A stretch of DNA of 64,000 nucleotides from Diphasiastrum complanatum (Eukaryota > Streptophyta > Lycopodiopsida > Lycopodiales > Lycopodiaceae). Location of the stretch: positions 59,316,094 to 59,380,093 of the forward strand of contig CM055101.1 in the NCBI GenBank assembly GCA_029204225.1, in the 5' to 3' direction. Under the pieces are notes generated by a model. That model was not told where the DNA came from. It did no database searches and worked only from the letters and a program-made list of their open reading frames with translations. Shown here one piece after another: positions 43,290-55,004 of the stretch. Each line of letters begins with the position of its first letter. Positions within the stretch are counted from its first letter, which is position 1. A program made the position numbers and the translations under genes.

Positions 43290-46200
43290 ATGCTTTGATC
43301 TTCAGACTGAGCAATGCACAAAATTTGTTGTGTGCATAAACACTTAATGTTTTTGTAAAAATGTCTGCAACTATGTCCTACGTTCTGCAGTACATTAAGC
43401 TTACCTCCTTGTTGAGAACCTTGCCCCTGATGTAGTGATATCTGATTTCAATGTGCTTACTCCTATAGTGAAATCTAGGGTTGGCCGATAAGGCAATAGC
43501 ACTCTGATTATCACAGAATAAAATTGTAGGACTAATACAGATTAACGTCTGACAGTAAATTTCTCAACCAAAATGCTTCCTTAATAGATTGAGAAACGGC
43601 AATGTATTCTGCTTCTGTAGAAGAAAGAGCGATAGAGGTTTGCCTACTACTGTTTCATGAGATAGGACCATCGTTGAAGAAGAATGTAAATCCAAATGTG
43701 GACTTACAATTGTCTAAATCTCCTCCCCAGCTTGCATCAGAATACCCACTGAGCTAATCAAGATTGTCATTGCTGACATCTCCATAGCAGATGCACTGGT
43801 CCATGGTAGCTCGAATATATCTCATGACCCTTATGAGAGCCTTCCAATGGGTAATGCCAAGATTAGCCATATATCGGTTGAGTGAGCTTACTGCAAAAGA
43901 GATATCTGGTCTTGTACAGACCATTACATACATGAGAGATCCAAGTATCGATCGATAAAGATACTCTCTCATCTGCTCCTCTTCCTTCTTGGTCTGGAGA
44001 CATTGGTCCTTTGACAGATGCAGGCCTAGATCCATTGGTGAGTGAGCCAATTTACAATTCATTAGATTGTATCTGTTGAGAATATTGTGAAGATACCTTT
44101 GTTGAGTGATGTAAATCAGTCGTTTCACTCTGTCTCTATGGATTTGAATGCCGAGATGGAAGTGAGTTTCGTCCAGATCAGTCATGTCGAACTCTGAAAA
44201 CAGCATATGCTTTGAATCCTTGACCATATTGGTATTGTTGCTGAAGAGCAATGTATCATCCACGTATAAGATGATGATGATGAAGGATTGTTGCACTGAC
44301 TTGGAATAGACGTTGCAATCAGCAGTGCTTGGTTTTAATCCTTGTTCGATGAGGAATGTGTTGATCCTCTGAAACCAAGCTCTGACAGACTATTTCAAGC
44401 TGTACTGTGCTTTGTGGAGTTTACAGACATGATTCTTCATACCTTCCAAAACGTATTCTTCGGGTTGGATCATGTAGATGTCTTCTTGTATAACTCCATT
44501 CAAATAAGTTGTTTGTACATCAAGTTGATGTACTTCGAGATCAGCAGCTGCAGCATAAGACAGGAGCATTCGGATCGATGAATGTTTGACTACTGGATTG
44601 AAAGTCTCGCTGTAGTCGACATTCAGGTTCTGAGTGAACCCTCGTGCTACCAGTCTTGCCTTCCTTCGATCAATTGCTCTATTGGCATTGTATTTGATCT
44701 TAAAGATCCATTTGCAATCAATGATATTACAGCCAATAGGAGCTTTGACTAATGACCATGTCTGGTTCTTGATCAGAGAGGAATACTCTCTATCCATAGC
44801 TTCTCTCCAGAGATCAGAGTTTGGTTGGCTAAGTGCCTCTTCAACTGTCGTCGGTTCCTGTATCAAGAGACAGACAGACTCGGGAGTATACCCTGTGGGC
44901 TATGTGCGCACTCGGTTTGATCTTCTGGGAGGATTCAACTGATGAACCGCTCCTGGGACTTGTTTCTAGGTAGCAGCAATACCTTCGTCTGATTCGCTGT
45001 CACGAAGTGGGTCGACAATAGACACGTCTGAGCCAGAAGCTCGGACTGTCGTGTCAATGACAGGTGATGAAGGTTCTCTTGGAGCAATATCCTTGTCTTT
45101 AAGTTCGACGAACTGATCCTCGATAAAGACTATATCTCGGCTATACAATATTTGTTGGGTATCAGGATCATACAACTTATATGTATTATCAGATGAAGTA
45201 TATCCGATCAGGATGGTCTTGAGACCTTGAAAGTCCAGTTTCTTCCTCGTGTCTTTTGGGATCTACACGTAGGCAATGCACCCAAACACTCTTAGGCTCT
45301 TCAAAGAAGGCTTAGAGACTGTCCACACCTCGTGGGGTGTCTTGCCTGAGAGGGCCTTGGTTGAATATCTATTCTAAATGTAAGCTGCAGTGGAGATAGC
45401 TTCAGCCCAGAATCTCTTGGGCAGCGATGCATGCGCTAGCATACATTTGGCTGATTCAACCAGGGTACGGTTCTTCCTCTCGGCTAAGCCATTAGACTGA
45501 GGACTGTAAGGAGTGATGAATTGCTGCTCAATGCCTTGGCTTTGGCAGTATTCCTTAGACTCGATAGAGATATATTGTCCAGTATTGTCTGACCTTAGAG
45601 CTTGATCATCCGTCCAGTCTCATTTTTTGCACGCTCCTTGAAGATTCTAAAGTAGTTGAAGGCTTCTAATTTCTTCTATATAAAATACACCACAGTCATT
45701 CTGAAAAATTCATCAATAAAAGTTATAAAATACTTGGCATCCTTCAGCGAAATTTTTCATCCGGGCCACAAATGTCTGAATGTACAACGTCTAGCGATCC
45801 TCTAGCAATATGCTGATGGCTTGATCTAAATGGTTTCCTAGTCTGTGTATCAACTAGACAATCTTTGCAGATAGGTAACTCGACTTTTTTCGCGAGAATA
45901 GTCGAGATCAAAAACAATAGATTGTCTAGACATTTATTGTATAGCAACATGATTCAAATGACCAAGTCTGTAATGCCAAAGTAAACTTTTATTTGCATGA
46001 ATAGAAGTATTGAGTGCCTTACTAGAGGCAGAAAAGAAATGACTTAATTTATACAAGTATCCATGCATCTTCCGAGTGCTAGGATCTTGCCTGTCCTATC
46101 AACTACTTTGCACTGATCACATTCGAATTCTACTCTATGTCCTAGATATGTGATTCTGCTTACAGAGCTCAGATTCATAGATAAATTTGGTACATACAGG

Positions 46201-46478
46201 ACTTTAGAGAGTAGCTTAGACTGATCATTTGCAAAGCTCAATCTTACAGTGCCTTCACCTTTAATATCTTGTGTGCTATTGTCGCCAAGGTGAATATATT
46301 TCTGGGTGCCGTGAGGTGTATAAGATTCGAAACTGCCAATGAGGCTAGTCATGTGCTGAGTGGCTCCGAAATCTAGGAACCAAGAACTGTCACCAGATGC
46401 TCCTTGATGGTTGGTCATGAAGGCATCATGATCCACTTCTTGAATAGGTTGTGGAGCTTCTACAGTTGCTTTTGCCAC
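43290..46478 (-). pseudogene. Copia element 3 pol relic
   Basis: The protease region 46478-46044 has WFLDFGATQHM, where the usual D-S-G triad reads D-F-G, then VLYVPNLSMNLSSVSRI. Integrase pieces include ICKDCLVDTQTRKPF and VVHSDICGPD near 45800, with the rest broken by stops to 44970. RT follows (44866-44390 and 44296-43754) with KWIFKIKYN, ARLVARGFTQNLNVDYSETF, LHKAQYSLK and the catalytic YVDDTLLF. RNase H to about 43290 contains DNQSAIALSANPRF and KHIEIRYHYIR. Stops separate most domains. Confidence 0.88.
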
Positions 46479-46499
46479 TTGATTCGACTGCCCCTTGCT

Positions 46500-46880
46500 G
46501 TTGTTCTTTGCTTGTAGTATCTGACAGTCTTAAATTTCATGGTTGTTTCACTTGCAGTATCTGTAGAACAGCTCCTTCTTTGTCTGCAGATTCAACTGTT
46601 CTTTGTGCTATGCTGGTTTCTGGTCTGGCTTTGATTGCTTCGAGCCTTTCTTCTTCTTCTGCTTAGTCGTGCTCTTGTTGGTGTATAAGGTGTGAGAATC
46701 AGCTGAGGAACTTGAGGCTTCGTTCCTCCGCGTGTCTTCCTGCAAAAACATAGTAATGACTCTCAAAAGAGTCAGTTTTGGATGAGTCGTGATGATCAAC
46801 ACCAAGTTGTCGTATGAGCTTGGCAAGCTTGTAAGCAGTTACATCACTGCATCTTGATCTTGACGAGGAGGTGGATTGAA
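46500..46880 (-). pseudogene. Copia element 3 gag C-terminal remnant
   Basis: SLPSSYDNLVLIITTH and VITMFLQEDTRRNEA are typical of the end of a copia UBN2 gag, followed by a Lys-rich KQKKKKGSKQSK stretch. A zinc knuckle survives only as a decayed C-x-N-N-H-E-I-x-D-C trace with stops near 46535. The N-terminal two thirds are missing. Confidence 0.75.
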
Positions 46881-46889
46881 TAGTTCATG

Positions 46890-47492
46890 TTGGTGCACAC
46901 TTTTCGTTAGATCAACTGTTTGATTTGGAAACTTTACTTCGCAAATATAGGGATGTATTTTCATGGAACTATATAGAAATGAAAGACGTTCCACCTGATA
47001 TCGCGGTCCATACCATACCTTTAGAAGACAACGCTAAGCTTGTTAGGGCTAAACCATATAGATGTAACTTTGTCTATCGCTAGAGAATCGATGAAGATAT
47101 TAAGAAATTGTTGGATGTTGGCTTCATCTATGAAGTCCAACATACTGATTGGGTATCACCCATTGTGGTCATACCCAAGAAAAATGACAAACTTCGTATC
47201 TGTGTCGATCTGAAAAATCTTGATGCGGTTACGAAGAAAGACCGTTTTTCCTTACCTTTAATGACCCAAATCCTTGAGGAAATGGCAGGAGCTGAAGCTT
47301 TCAACTTCTTGGATGGATTCAGCGGTTATTTCCTTGTTCAGATAGCCCCTGAAGATAAACATAAAACGACCTTTGCAACAGAAAATGGGATTTATGCTTA
47401 CAATGTAATGTCTTTTGGCCTATGTAATGTCCTCCGAACTTTCAACGCATCATGCAAATGGTGTTTCAGAATTTGTTACATCGGATTGTCGA
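46890..47492 (+). pseudogene. Ty3/gypsy RT fragment
   Basis: The plus strand encodes LRKYRDVFSW, an AKPYRCNFVYR block followed by an in-frame stop, IDEDIKKLLDVGFIYEVQ, WVSPIVVIPKKNDKLRICVD, FLDGFSGYFLVQIAPEDKHK and a decayed MSFGLCN box. It breaks off at about 47492 before the catalytic Y/F-x-D-D. It differs from the host gypsy RT at 61.4 kb, so it is from another subfamily. It is wedged between copia element 3 and the gag relic of the host gypsy. Confidence 0.85.
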
Positions 47493-47789
47493 GATAACAG
47501 ACAAACTCAAAGAAGGCCTGAATACAGTTGCAAAAAAGAAATTTACAGATTTCTCTGCTATTTTGTCGAGCTCTTCTTGGGTAATCAACACTTTTGGTGA
47601 AGAAACATGTTGAGGAGCTGGATGAATAACAGGAGGAGGAAGGGGTGAAGATTGTCGATCTGAATCAGATTCTCCAGCATCTGACTCAGAGCTACTATGA
47701 TACCGAAACAGCGTACTAATCAACAGTACACTATTTTGTGAAAGGGCGGAACACAAGATTCCACTCCACCAACCAAAGTAAGGGGTTCG

Positions 47790-48290
47790 TGCTACAATTG
47801 CGGTGCCCCGGGTCACTATTTGCCTGATTGTCCTGAACCCAGGAGATTAGCAAGATATGTGCCGCTTTGTGCTAACTGTAAAGGCAAAGGGCATGTCACT
47901 GCTGAATGTTCTTAGCCACAACAGCCACAATCTAAACCAAGATTTGTAAACTCACCTAGGGAAGACGACCTTCAACCATCTAAGACTAACACTGACATGA
48001 TAGTTCAGAGAATAGAAGTAGAGTCTGAACTATTAGATCAAGATCATCAATGGCCATATTTAGAGGAAAAAGTAAATAAAGTAACGACAAGAACTAGTAA
48101 AGATTCTTTAACTCTTATAGATAAGAAAAAAACTAAGACAAAAATTGCAAAAAACGCGACAGAAAAAGCGAAGGTTGTAGAACAGTTAGTAAAAATTCTT
48201 AGTAATAAAGAATGAAAGCTTGATAAGTCTAATGGAAAGCATTATGATGTTGATATTAGTTCAGAAGCTAATAAGCTTTTAGATGAAGAA
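47790..48290 (+). pseudogene. Host gypsy gag with two CCHC zinc knuckles
   Basis: The nucleocapsid part has CYNCGAPGHYLPDC at about 47795-47835 and CANCKGKGHVTAEC at about 47870-47910, both C-x2-C-x4-H-x4-C. A stop follows the second knuckle. Downstream is a Lys-rich segment, TEKAKVVEQLVKIL, and a stop near 48213. Upstream (47500-47790) only broken traces remain. Confidence 0.8.
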
Positions 48291-48310
48291 ACTAGAAAAG
48301 TTAAAAAAAA

Positions 48311-48757
48311 GTGACATTTTCAGATCCAGTTATAAGTAGCGAGATACCTAGAGATCTGTCACAACTTAGAAACCGTTATTATAATATTGTCGAAGACCTT
48401 GTTTCTAGAATGCCCAATATAACTTTTAAACAGTTATTAGATGATAACCAATATTATAAATATAAGCAATTTTTGCAAAATAAAAAGAGAAGAAAAGCAA
48501 AGTTACCAGTAGTCAACATAGGATTAGTTAATTATGGTGATGAAGGCCAACCAGAGATTCAAGTAGTAATTAATGCCTGCATCTTAGATAATGTACCCAT
48601 GGATTCCGGATCTAGTGTAAATATAATGACTGAAGAAACAGCATATGAACTAGGCATTCATCATAGAATAGCACCCACTTTAAGACATTTAAGATTAGCC
48701 GCTGCAACTAGAAGATCACCAATAGGAGAACTATCTCAGGTTACAGTTTATATTGGA
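48311..48757 (+). pseudogene. Host gypsy protease 1, N-terminal part
   Basis: The frame contains LPVVNIGLVNYGDEGQPEIQ and the aspartic protease active site VPMDSGSSVNIM (DSG codons at 48602-48610). It is cut at the GACCA target site (48758-48762) by the nested chromovirus. The frame resumes at 55005 with a YKVLLGRPWLYQTDV flap-side block. Past 48762 the open frame runs into the inserted LTR and is not element sequence. Confidence 0.85.
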
Positions 48758-48762
48758 GACCA
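48758..48762. repeat. Target-site duplication GACCA (left)
   Basis: GACCA directly precedes the TGTTG LTR end. The identical GACCA lies at 55000-55004 after the other LTR end. Confidence 0.93.
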
Positions 48763-49617
48763 TGTTGCGCCGGTGCCTCAAAGGGTGTTCGAACTTGAGC
48801 GGTTTTCCCAACACGTGCTTAAGTCTAACATTCATCCATCATTGGAATCCCAACCAACCCGAAAGCCAACTCAGAATCCGTCCCCAAAAGATAACCAAAG
48901 GCAAAGACAAGCCACACATGAAACCCAAGGCATAATGGTTGCCAAACTGACCAATTCGCATAGCGGCAAGCCACACGTTGGTGACGTGGACCCTTAGGTG
49001 CCGGCGACGCAAAAAGGTTGTAGTAAGGGTCGTTCCACTTAGACCAGTCCCAGAGGTGAAACCATAATGATAATCATCCCCAAGGATCAACTTTATTAGA
49101 TCTGGAAGGGGTTACATTCATACATAGACTGACCGGTCTCAGGGCCACCAACACATGCTGGGCATTGTGCCTGGCTCGTGCTGGTAGAGGGAGCTGAGAC
49201 CTGGTGACTGGATTCTTGGATCTGGTTAAGCTGCCCAAGTTTGTCTGCCGAACTCCCCCTATAGTTCTGTTGTGATTCGGCGCACCTCCTCTGTCCTGAA
49301 ATATAGGGCTTTCTGGTAAAGCACACTTTTTAGGACTTAGTTTTTATTTTGATGATTAAGCCTGACAAGCCTGACAGAATCAGTCTGGCTCCCGGACATG
49401 GGTCCCAGGAGCCATCCCGGTGGCAGAATCAACTTGCTTCCTGACTAGGCCATGACTCGAGCTCCAGAGCTAGCTCATGACTTGTGACTACTTGACTGGC
49501 TCGCCACAGGTCGGAGGCTCAGTCCTTGACGTTCTAACTTGCTCTGGGACCTTAGGAAGCGTCACCCCTTAGAGTCTTACAGGGCATGCTGGGTGCACCT
49601 GAGTCAGCTTTACAACA
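48763..49617 (-). repeat. Chromovirus 3' LTR
   Basis: 855 bases, from TGTTGCGCCGG to TTTACAACA on the plus strand; both ends form TGTTG...CAACA. It lacks about 60-80 bases present in the 5' LTR near 53991-54065. Confidence 0.92.
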
Positions 49618-49632
49618 TCCTCCCCTCGTTTG
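49618..49632 (-). promoter_or_regulatory. Chromovirus polypurine tract
   Basis: Minus-strand CAAACGAGGGGAGGA directly precedes the 3' LTR. A second copy is at 54840-54854. Confidence 0.85.
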
Positions 49633-49924
49633 AAAAAGCTGATGTCCTCATCAGGGCCAAACTAGACCTAGGACGCATGGCACGGGCTTAATTCACCGGC
49701 CTTAACAACTTTGAATTAAAAAAACACATTGACAGTAGCATAGGAAAAGTGTAGATAAAGTTCACTTACGTAAAACATGTGTAAAGCTGCAAGTGATTTA
49801 TTGACAAACTTAAGAAAGACACCTGGAAGTTCCTCGATCTTCAGAATGGCCATGAGTGTTCATACAGGAGGCATGCCGCCAGGTAGTGCTTTGTGTGTCG
49901 ATCTGGGAAAATGGCTATTGCATT

Positions 49925-52900
49925 GATTCTTCTGCAGATAATTTGCCAGTACTTCAGGGGCTCCCTCCTTAAGTTTGTCTTCGTACTCCCAAGAAGCCTC
50001 AATGAGTGGAGCCCGTAGTCACTTCACTAGATATTCACGTTGAATGCCAGTTCGCTTTCTATGTGTCAATATTTGTTCTGGTACAAGCTGCCTCTTCGTA
50101 TCATCAAGTGTCATTGGTGGGTGACGGACTTCGTGTTGCCGATCAAATCGCTCATCTGGTTTGTACCGTTTGAGTAATGAGATATGAAACACATTGTGTA
50201 TATCCAAGCTGGATGGCAACACCAATCGGTAAGCCACTGGGTTGATCTTCTTGGTGACATAATATGGCCCCGCATAAGGTCGAACGAACTTATGAGAGAA
50301 ACCTTTTGGTAACGCAATGTTCTTTGTGTTCAGCCACACTTGATCACCTTCCTCAAATTCCAGTTCTCGTCTATGTGGGTTTACGTCAGCTGCCATACTT
50401 CTTTGGGACTGCTCTAAAAATGACTTCACCTCTGTCAGCTTTGTGTGCCACTCATTGATGAATTTCTCCACAGTGGGTACTGGAGTTTCTTGCACGCCTG
50501 TAAGAAAAGAGCTTGGAACAATCGGTAGCCGACCATTGCTTATCTCAAAGGGTGCCCTTCCAATAGATCTGTTCACTTGGTTGTTATGTGCAAACTCGAG
50601 AATATCCAAGTAGTTGACCCAATCGGATTGGTCCCAAGCGACATAATTTCGTAAATATTGTTCAATCTGTCAATTGACTCGTTCCGTTTGCCCATTTGTC
50701 TAAGGGTGATATGCAGTGCTGAAATTCAGTCCAGTTCCCACGAGGTGAAATAGACAAGTCCAAAACTTTCCGACGAACTTGGTGTTTCAGTCAGAAATAA
50801 TCGTTCTAGGTAGGCCGTGGTATTTGAAGACACATTTGAAAAATAACCTTGCTACTTCTTCAGCTGTCATTGAACTTTTAGTTGGTACCAGATGAACTTG
50901 CTTTGAAAAGCGGTCAACCACCACATAAATTGAGTTGAAGCCTTGGCACCGTGGTAGTTGAACAATAAAATCCATGCTCACCGAATCCTATGGGTATGCT
51001 GGTACCGGTAATGGCTGGAGTAGTCTTGTTGGAGCTAGCAGTTCCACCTTCACTTGTTGACATGTCGGGCATGTTTGCACATAGGATTCAATGTCTGCCC
51101 ACATACCTGGCCAATAGAAGCCTCTTTTGAGAAGTTCATACATGCGATTCACCCCTGGATGTCTGGCGGCTAGTACGTCATGATGTTCTCGCAAGACTTT
51201 TTTCCTTAGGTTGATGTTGTCTGGGACATATACTATGCGTTGTTTATAAACAACCATTTGATCTTTCCAAGTGAAATGTTTATGAGGCTTTCCCAGCTGG
51301 AATTCGATCATTAAGTCCTTCACCAACGCATCTGCGCCATAATTCTCTCTGATTTCTTGGAGTAGGTCAGTCACCTGAGTTGTCACCATTGCCATGAAGT
51401 GTTTCTATTTACTTAGTGCATTCGCCACCGCATTGTTCTTTCCCGCCGTGTGTACAATGTCTATATTGAATTTTGAGAGAAAGTTTTGCCATCGCATTTG
51501 CTTTGGCGTGAGCATACCTTGGGATGAGAAGTACTTGAGTGATACATTATCAGTGAACGCCTTAAAGGGTTTTCGTGCCACATAATGTCTCCAATGCTCC
51601 ACTGCTTGAACTATTGCGACCATTTCTTTTTCATGAGTTGGCCATCGTCACTCTACGTCACTCAATTTCTTTGAAAAATATGCAACAAGTTTTCTGTCTT
51701 GCATCAACATGGCCCCAATAGCAAAGTTCGACACGTCTGTATGTATTTCAAAAGGTTTGCTAAAGTCAGGTAAGGCAAGGATGGGTTCTTGAGTGATCCG
51801 TCATTTTAGTTCTTGGTGCTTCACATTCCGGTGTCCATGTCATCTTCAGATGAGTCTTGGTCTGCTCCAACAGTGGTGCCACAATTTTGCTAAATGCCTC
51901 AATGAATCTCTTGTAAAAGTTACATAAGCCCACAAAGGATTTGATGCCGTGAATAGTTTTAGGAGCTAGCCAATCCAAGATAGTCTTGATCTTCTTAGGA
52001 TCCATCCGAATTCGTCCGTAGCCTATAACATGTCCAAGGAAATCAACTTCCTCTACCACAAATTCACATTTTTCTCTTTTTGCGAACAAGCTGTTCTTCC
52101 TCAGTCGTTGGAGGACCGTCCTTAAATGTTTAATGTGATCTTTGAGGCTATGACTAAACACCAAGATGTCTGGATGTACACAGTGAAAAATTCATCTAAG
52201 CAGTCTTGAAAAATGTTGTTCATCAACGTGCAAAAAGTGGCCATTTGTTAGACCAAACGACATCACCCTGAATTCGTGGCTCCCATACTGTGTTCGAAAA
52301 GCCGTTTTGTGCTCATCGCCTTTAGCTATTCGAATTTGGTAATATCCAGATCTAAGATCTATTCGGCTAAAATATCTGGCATGTTTGAGCTGGTCGAACA
52401 GGTCATCAATTCTAGGCATGGGATACTTGTTCTTGATGGTACCTTTGTTGAGCATGCAGTAATCCACACACATCCACAGTGTCTTGTCCGCCTTTTCCAC
52501 AAATAACACTGGGGCTCCAAAGGCGAAGCACTGGGTCTAATGAATCCTTTGTCCATCAATTCACCAAGTTGTCATTTCAGTTCCACCAACTCTTCTTGGG
52601 ACATCCTATAGGGTGCTCGTGAAGTTGGTTCTATTCCTGGTACCAACTCAATCTTATGGTCCACTGGTCTTCGAGGAGGTAACTTAGCTGGGAGTTCTTC
52701 CGGAAACACATCGCTAAATTCCTCTAGCAAATCTGCCACCTCCTTTGGCAAGTTTTTCTGTTGTGCATTTTTCCCTTCTGAAACCTCTCTACAGATACAA
52801 AGAAAGCACTTCGACCTTTTCCCTTTCGCCATGCTTTTAATCACAGATGCAGCAACTAGATTTTGTTCAATATCGGTACCCTTAGCGTCTCCTTTAGGTA

Positions 52901-53230
52901 GAGCTTTTGTCATGCAGATATGTACCTTGTAATCCAAGAGAACCAAGCTTGAGCTCCTACCCAAAACTGCAATACAATGTTCATTTAGCCAGGGAAGGCC
53001 CAAAATTACATCGAAGGCACCCATCTCTAAAATCAAAAAGCTAAGTTTAGCCTTCCATCTCCCAATTTGCACCGGGATGTTCAATGTTGCTTTGTCTGCA
53101 TCCAGTGCTCCCTTTGCTATCTCTACCTTAGCGTTGATGTTACATTTCTGGTTGGCAAGCTGAACTATTCCACTACGCTCCTTGAAATATAGTTATGTGA
53201 AGCTCCAGAGTTGATCATGAAATTTGACTT
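49925..53230 (-). pseudogene. Chromovirus pol with C-terminal chromodomain
   Basis: Sense order: protease FMINSGASHNYIS near 53225-53187, where the catalytic Asp of the D-S-G triad is Asn (AAC codon), then FDVILGLPWLNEH. RT has [39 protein letters not shown] and FLGHVIGYGRIRMDPKK; the F-x-D-D segment is disrupted near 52165-52195. RNase H follows (51623-51405, HWRHYVARKPFKAFTDN). The integrase zinc finger is HHDVLAARHPGVNRM with CPTCQQ, and the core has MSMDFIVQLP, VVVDRFSKQVH and NGQTERVN. At the C-terminus PEQILTHRKRTGIQREYLVK plus EASWEYEDKL forms a chromodomain (about 50090-49928). Multiple stops and frame changes. Confidence 0.9.
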
Positions 53231-53908
53231 CCTCCCCGCGATCAGATCACCTGGAAGAAGTTAAGCAACTAGGTGTTATTTACATCCAAACAAGCACACC
53301 ACAAACAAACATACCAACCAAAGCAAACACAGAGGATCCCTCTCAAGCCACATTCCCCTTGAGACTGGACGTAGGACCTTTGCCTAGCTGCTCCCACTCA
53401 AATCTATCACAGAACTAGCCAATGGGGAAACATCCATCCAACCATCCGTGCTTTCACCATTAAGCAGCACATTGGCTCAGTCACGCCCCACCACTTTTTG
53501 GTTGATAGCCCTTATAACTTTATGATCGGCAACTATCCTGCACCGGCAGCTAACTACCCGTGCTTTACACCGGAATTCGAACAGCATCTCTGTATCAATG
53601 GTTAATCCGCATAGTTCGAATATGTCACCCCGCACTCCACAAGGCACAGACCGTGATTTCACCAACCTAATGACAGCACATTGCCTCATCTGTCCTACGT
53701 GTGGACGGCGCTAGGGCCGAACCACGGGAACTGACCATGCTTACACCTCAAGGGTAGCACCTTGCCTCATCAAGTCCCCTGTTCTGTCGACCACCCCGAC
53801 CGTGGATGTCGTGCTTACACTGTGGGCAACACCTTGCACAACGATTGTCCTGACAAATCCCAAAACGTGGCCATCCCTGTGAGACTTGCGTAGCTGACCG
53901 GCTAGTCA
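53231..53908 (-). other. Chromovirus leader in place of gag
   Basis: Between the PBS and the protease there are only about 680 bases, with no gag domain or zinc knuckle. Most of it (53250-53735) is homologous to 37961-38450. Gag, normally about 1 kb here in chromoviruses, has been deleted. Confidence 0.7.
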
Positions 53909-53920
53909 GCTCTGATACCA
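53909..53920 (-). promoter_or_regulatory. Chromovirus primer-binding site
   Basis: Minus-strand TGGTATCAGAGC, complementary to the initiator tRNA-Met 3' end, two bases inside the 5' LTR. Confidence 0.9.
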
Positions 53921-53922
53921 CA

Positions 53923-54839
53923 TGTTGTGCCGGTGCCTCAAAGGGCACTGGGATTTGAGCGGTTTTCCCAACACGCGCTTAAGTCTAACATTCATCCATC
54001 ATGCACTTACGTAAAAGCCAACTCAGAAACGTAACAAGCTTAACCATTCAGACTTAAGAAAACTGGAATCCCAACCAACCCGAAAGCCAACTCAGAATCC
54101 GTCCCCAAAAGGTAACCAAAGGCAAAGACAAGCCACACATGAAACCCAAGGCATAATGATCGCCAAACTGACCAATTGGCATAGCGGCAAGCCACACGTC
54201 GGTGACGTGGACCCTTAGGCGCCGGCGTCGCAAAAAGGTTGTAGTAAGGGTCCTTCCACTTGGACCAGTCCCAGAGGCGAAACCGAAATGGTAATCATCC
54301 CCAAGGATCAACTTTATTAGATCTGAAAGAGGTTACATTCATACATAGACTGACCGGTCTCGGGGCCACCAACACGTGCTGGGCATTGTGCCTGGCTCGT
54401 GCTGGTAGAGGGAGCTGAGACCTAGTGACTGGATTCTTGGCGCTGGTTGAGCTGCCCAAGTTTCTGTCTGCCGAACTCCCCCTATAGTTCTGCTGTGATT
54501 CGGCGCACCCCCTCTGTCCTGAAATATAGGCTTTCTGGTAAAGCATGCTTTTCAGGACTTAGTTTTTATTTTGATGATTAAGCCTGGCAAGCCTGACAGA
54601 ATCAGTTTGGCTCCCGGACATGGGTCCCAGGAGCCGTCCCAGTGGCAGAATCAACTTGCTTTCTGACTAGGCCATGACTCGAGCTCCAGATTTAGCTCAT
54701 GACTTGTGACTACTTGACTTTCTCACCACAGGTCGGAGGCTCAGTCCTTGACGTTCTAACTTGCTCTGGGACCTTAGGGAGCGTCACCCCTTAGAGTCTT
54801 ACAGGGCATGCTGGGTGCACCTGAGTCAGCTTTACAACA
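53923..54839 (-). repeat. Chromovirus 5' LTR
   Basis: 917 bases, TGTTGTGCCGG to TTTACAACA on the plus strand, matching 48763-49617. Confidence 0.92.
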
Positions 54840-54999
54840 TCCTCCCCTCGTTTGAAAAAGCTGATGTCCTCATCAGGGCCAAACTAGACCTAGGACGCAT
54901 GGCACGGGCTTAATTCACCGGCCTTAACAACTTTGAATTAAAAAAACACATTGACAGTAGCACAGGCACGCTGGGTGCACCTAAGTCAGCTTTACAACA
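54840..54999 (-). repeat. Duplicated internal 3' end plus LTR stub
   Basis: 54840-54963 repeats the internal sequence next to the polypurine tract (49618-49740). At cagtagca it then jumps into the last 36 bases of an LTR (ggcacgctgggtgcacc to tttacaaca). It directly abuts the GACCA repeat. Confidence 0.85.
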
Positions 55000-55004
55000 G
55001 ACCA
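55000..55004. repeat. Target-site duplication GACCA (right)
   Basis: Matches 48758-48762; host gypsy coding resumes here in frame. Confidence 0.93.

Larger units (their letters stand above)
42241..46880 (-). mobile_element. Copia element 3, 5'-truncated
   Basis: A minus-strand copia element retaining part of gag, protease, integrase, RT, RNase H and the 3' LTR. The gag N-terminus, leader, PBS and 5' LTR are missing. Similarity stops at about 46880, where a gypsy RT fragment in the opposite orientation starts. Several stops and frameshifts are present throughout. Confidence 0.85.
48763..54999 (-). mobile_element. Nested Ty3/gypsy chromovirus
   Basis: A minus-strand chromovirus inserted in the host gypsy protease gene. 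LTRs lie at 48763-49617 (3') and 53923-54839 (5'), the PBS at 53909-53920 and the polypurine tract at 49618-49632. It has a pol with a chromodomain. Beyond the 5' LTR there is an extra ~124-base copy of the internal 3' end (54840-54963) and a 36-base LTR stub (54964-54999). The whole unit is enclosed by GACCA. Gag is missing. Confidence 0.9.

Noticed and set aside
47466-47816. 116-codon minus-strand frame next to the gypsy gag
   Set aside because: It is antisense to the decayed gag and zinc knuckle region and shows no domain of its own.
53477-53689. Minus-strand frame in the chromovirus leader as a gag remnant
   Set aside because: No gag domain or zinc knuckle, and the homologous leader at 38 kb does not preserve the frame.
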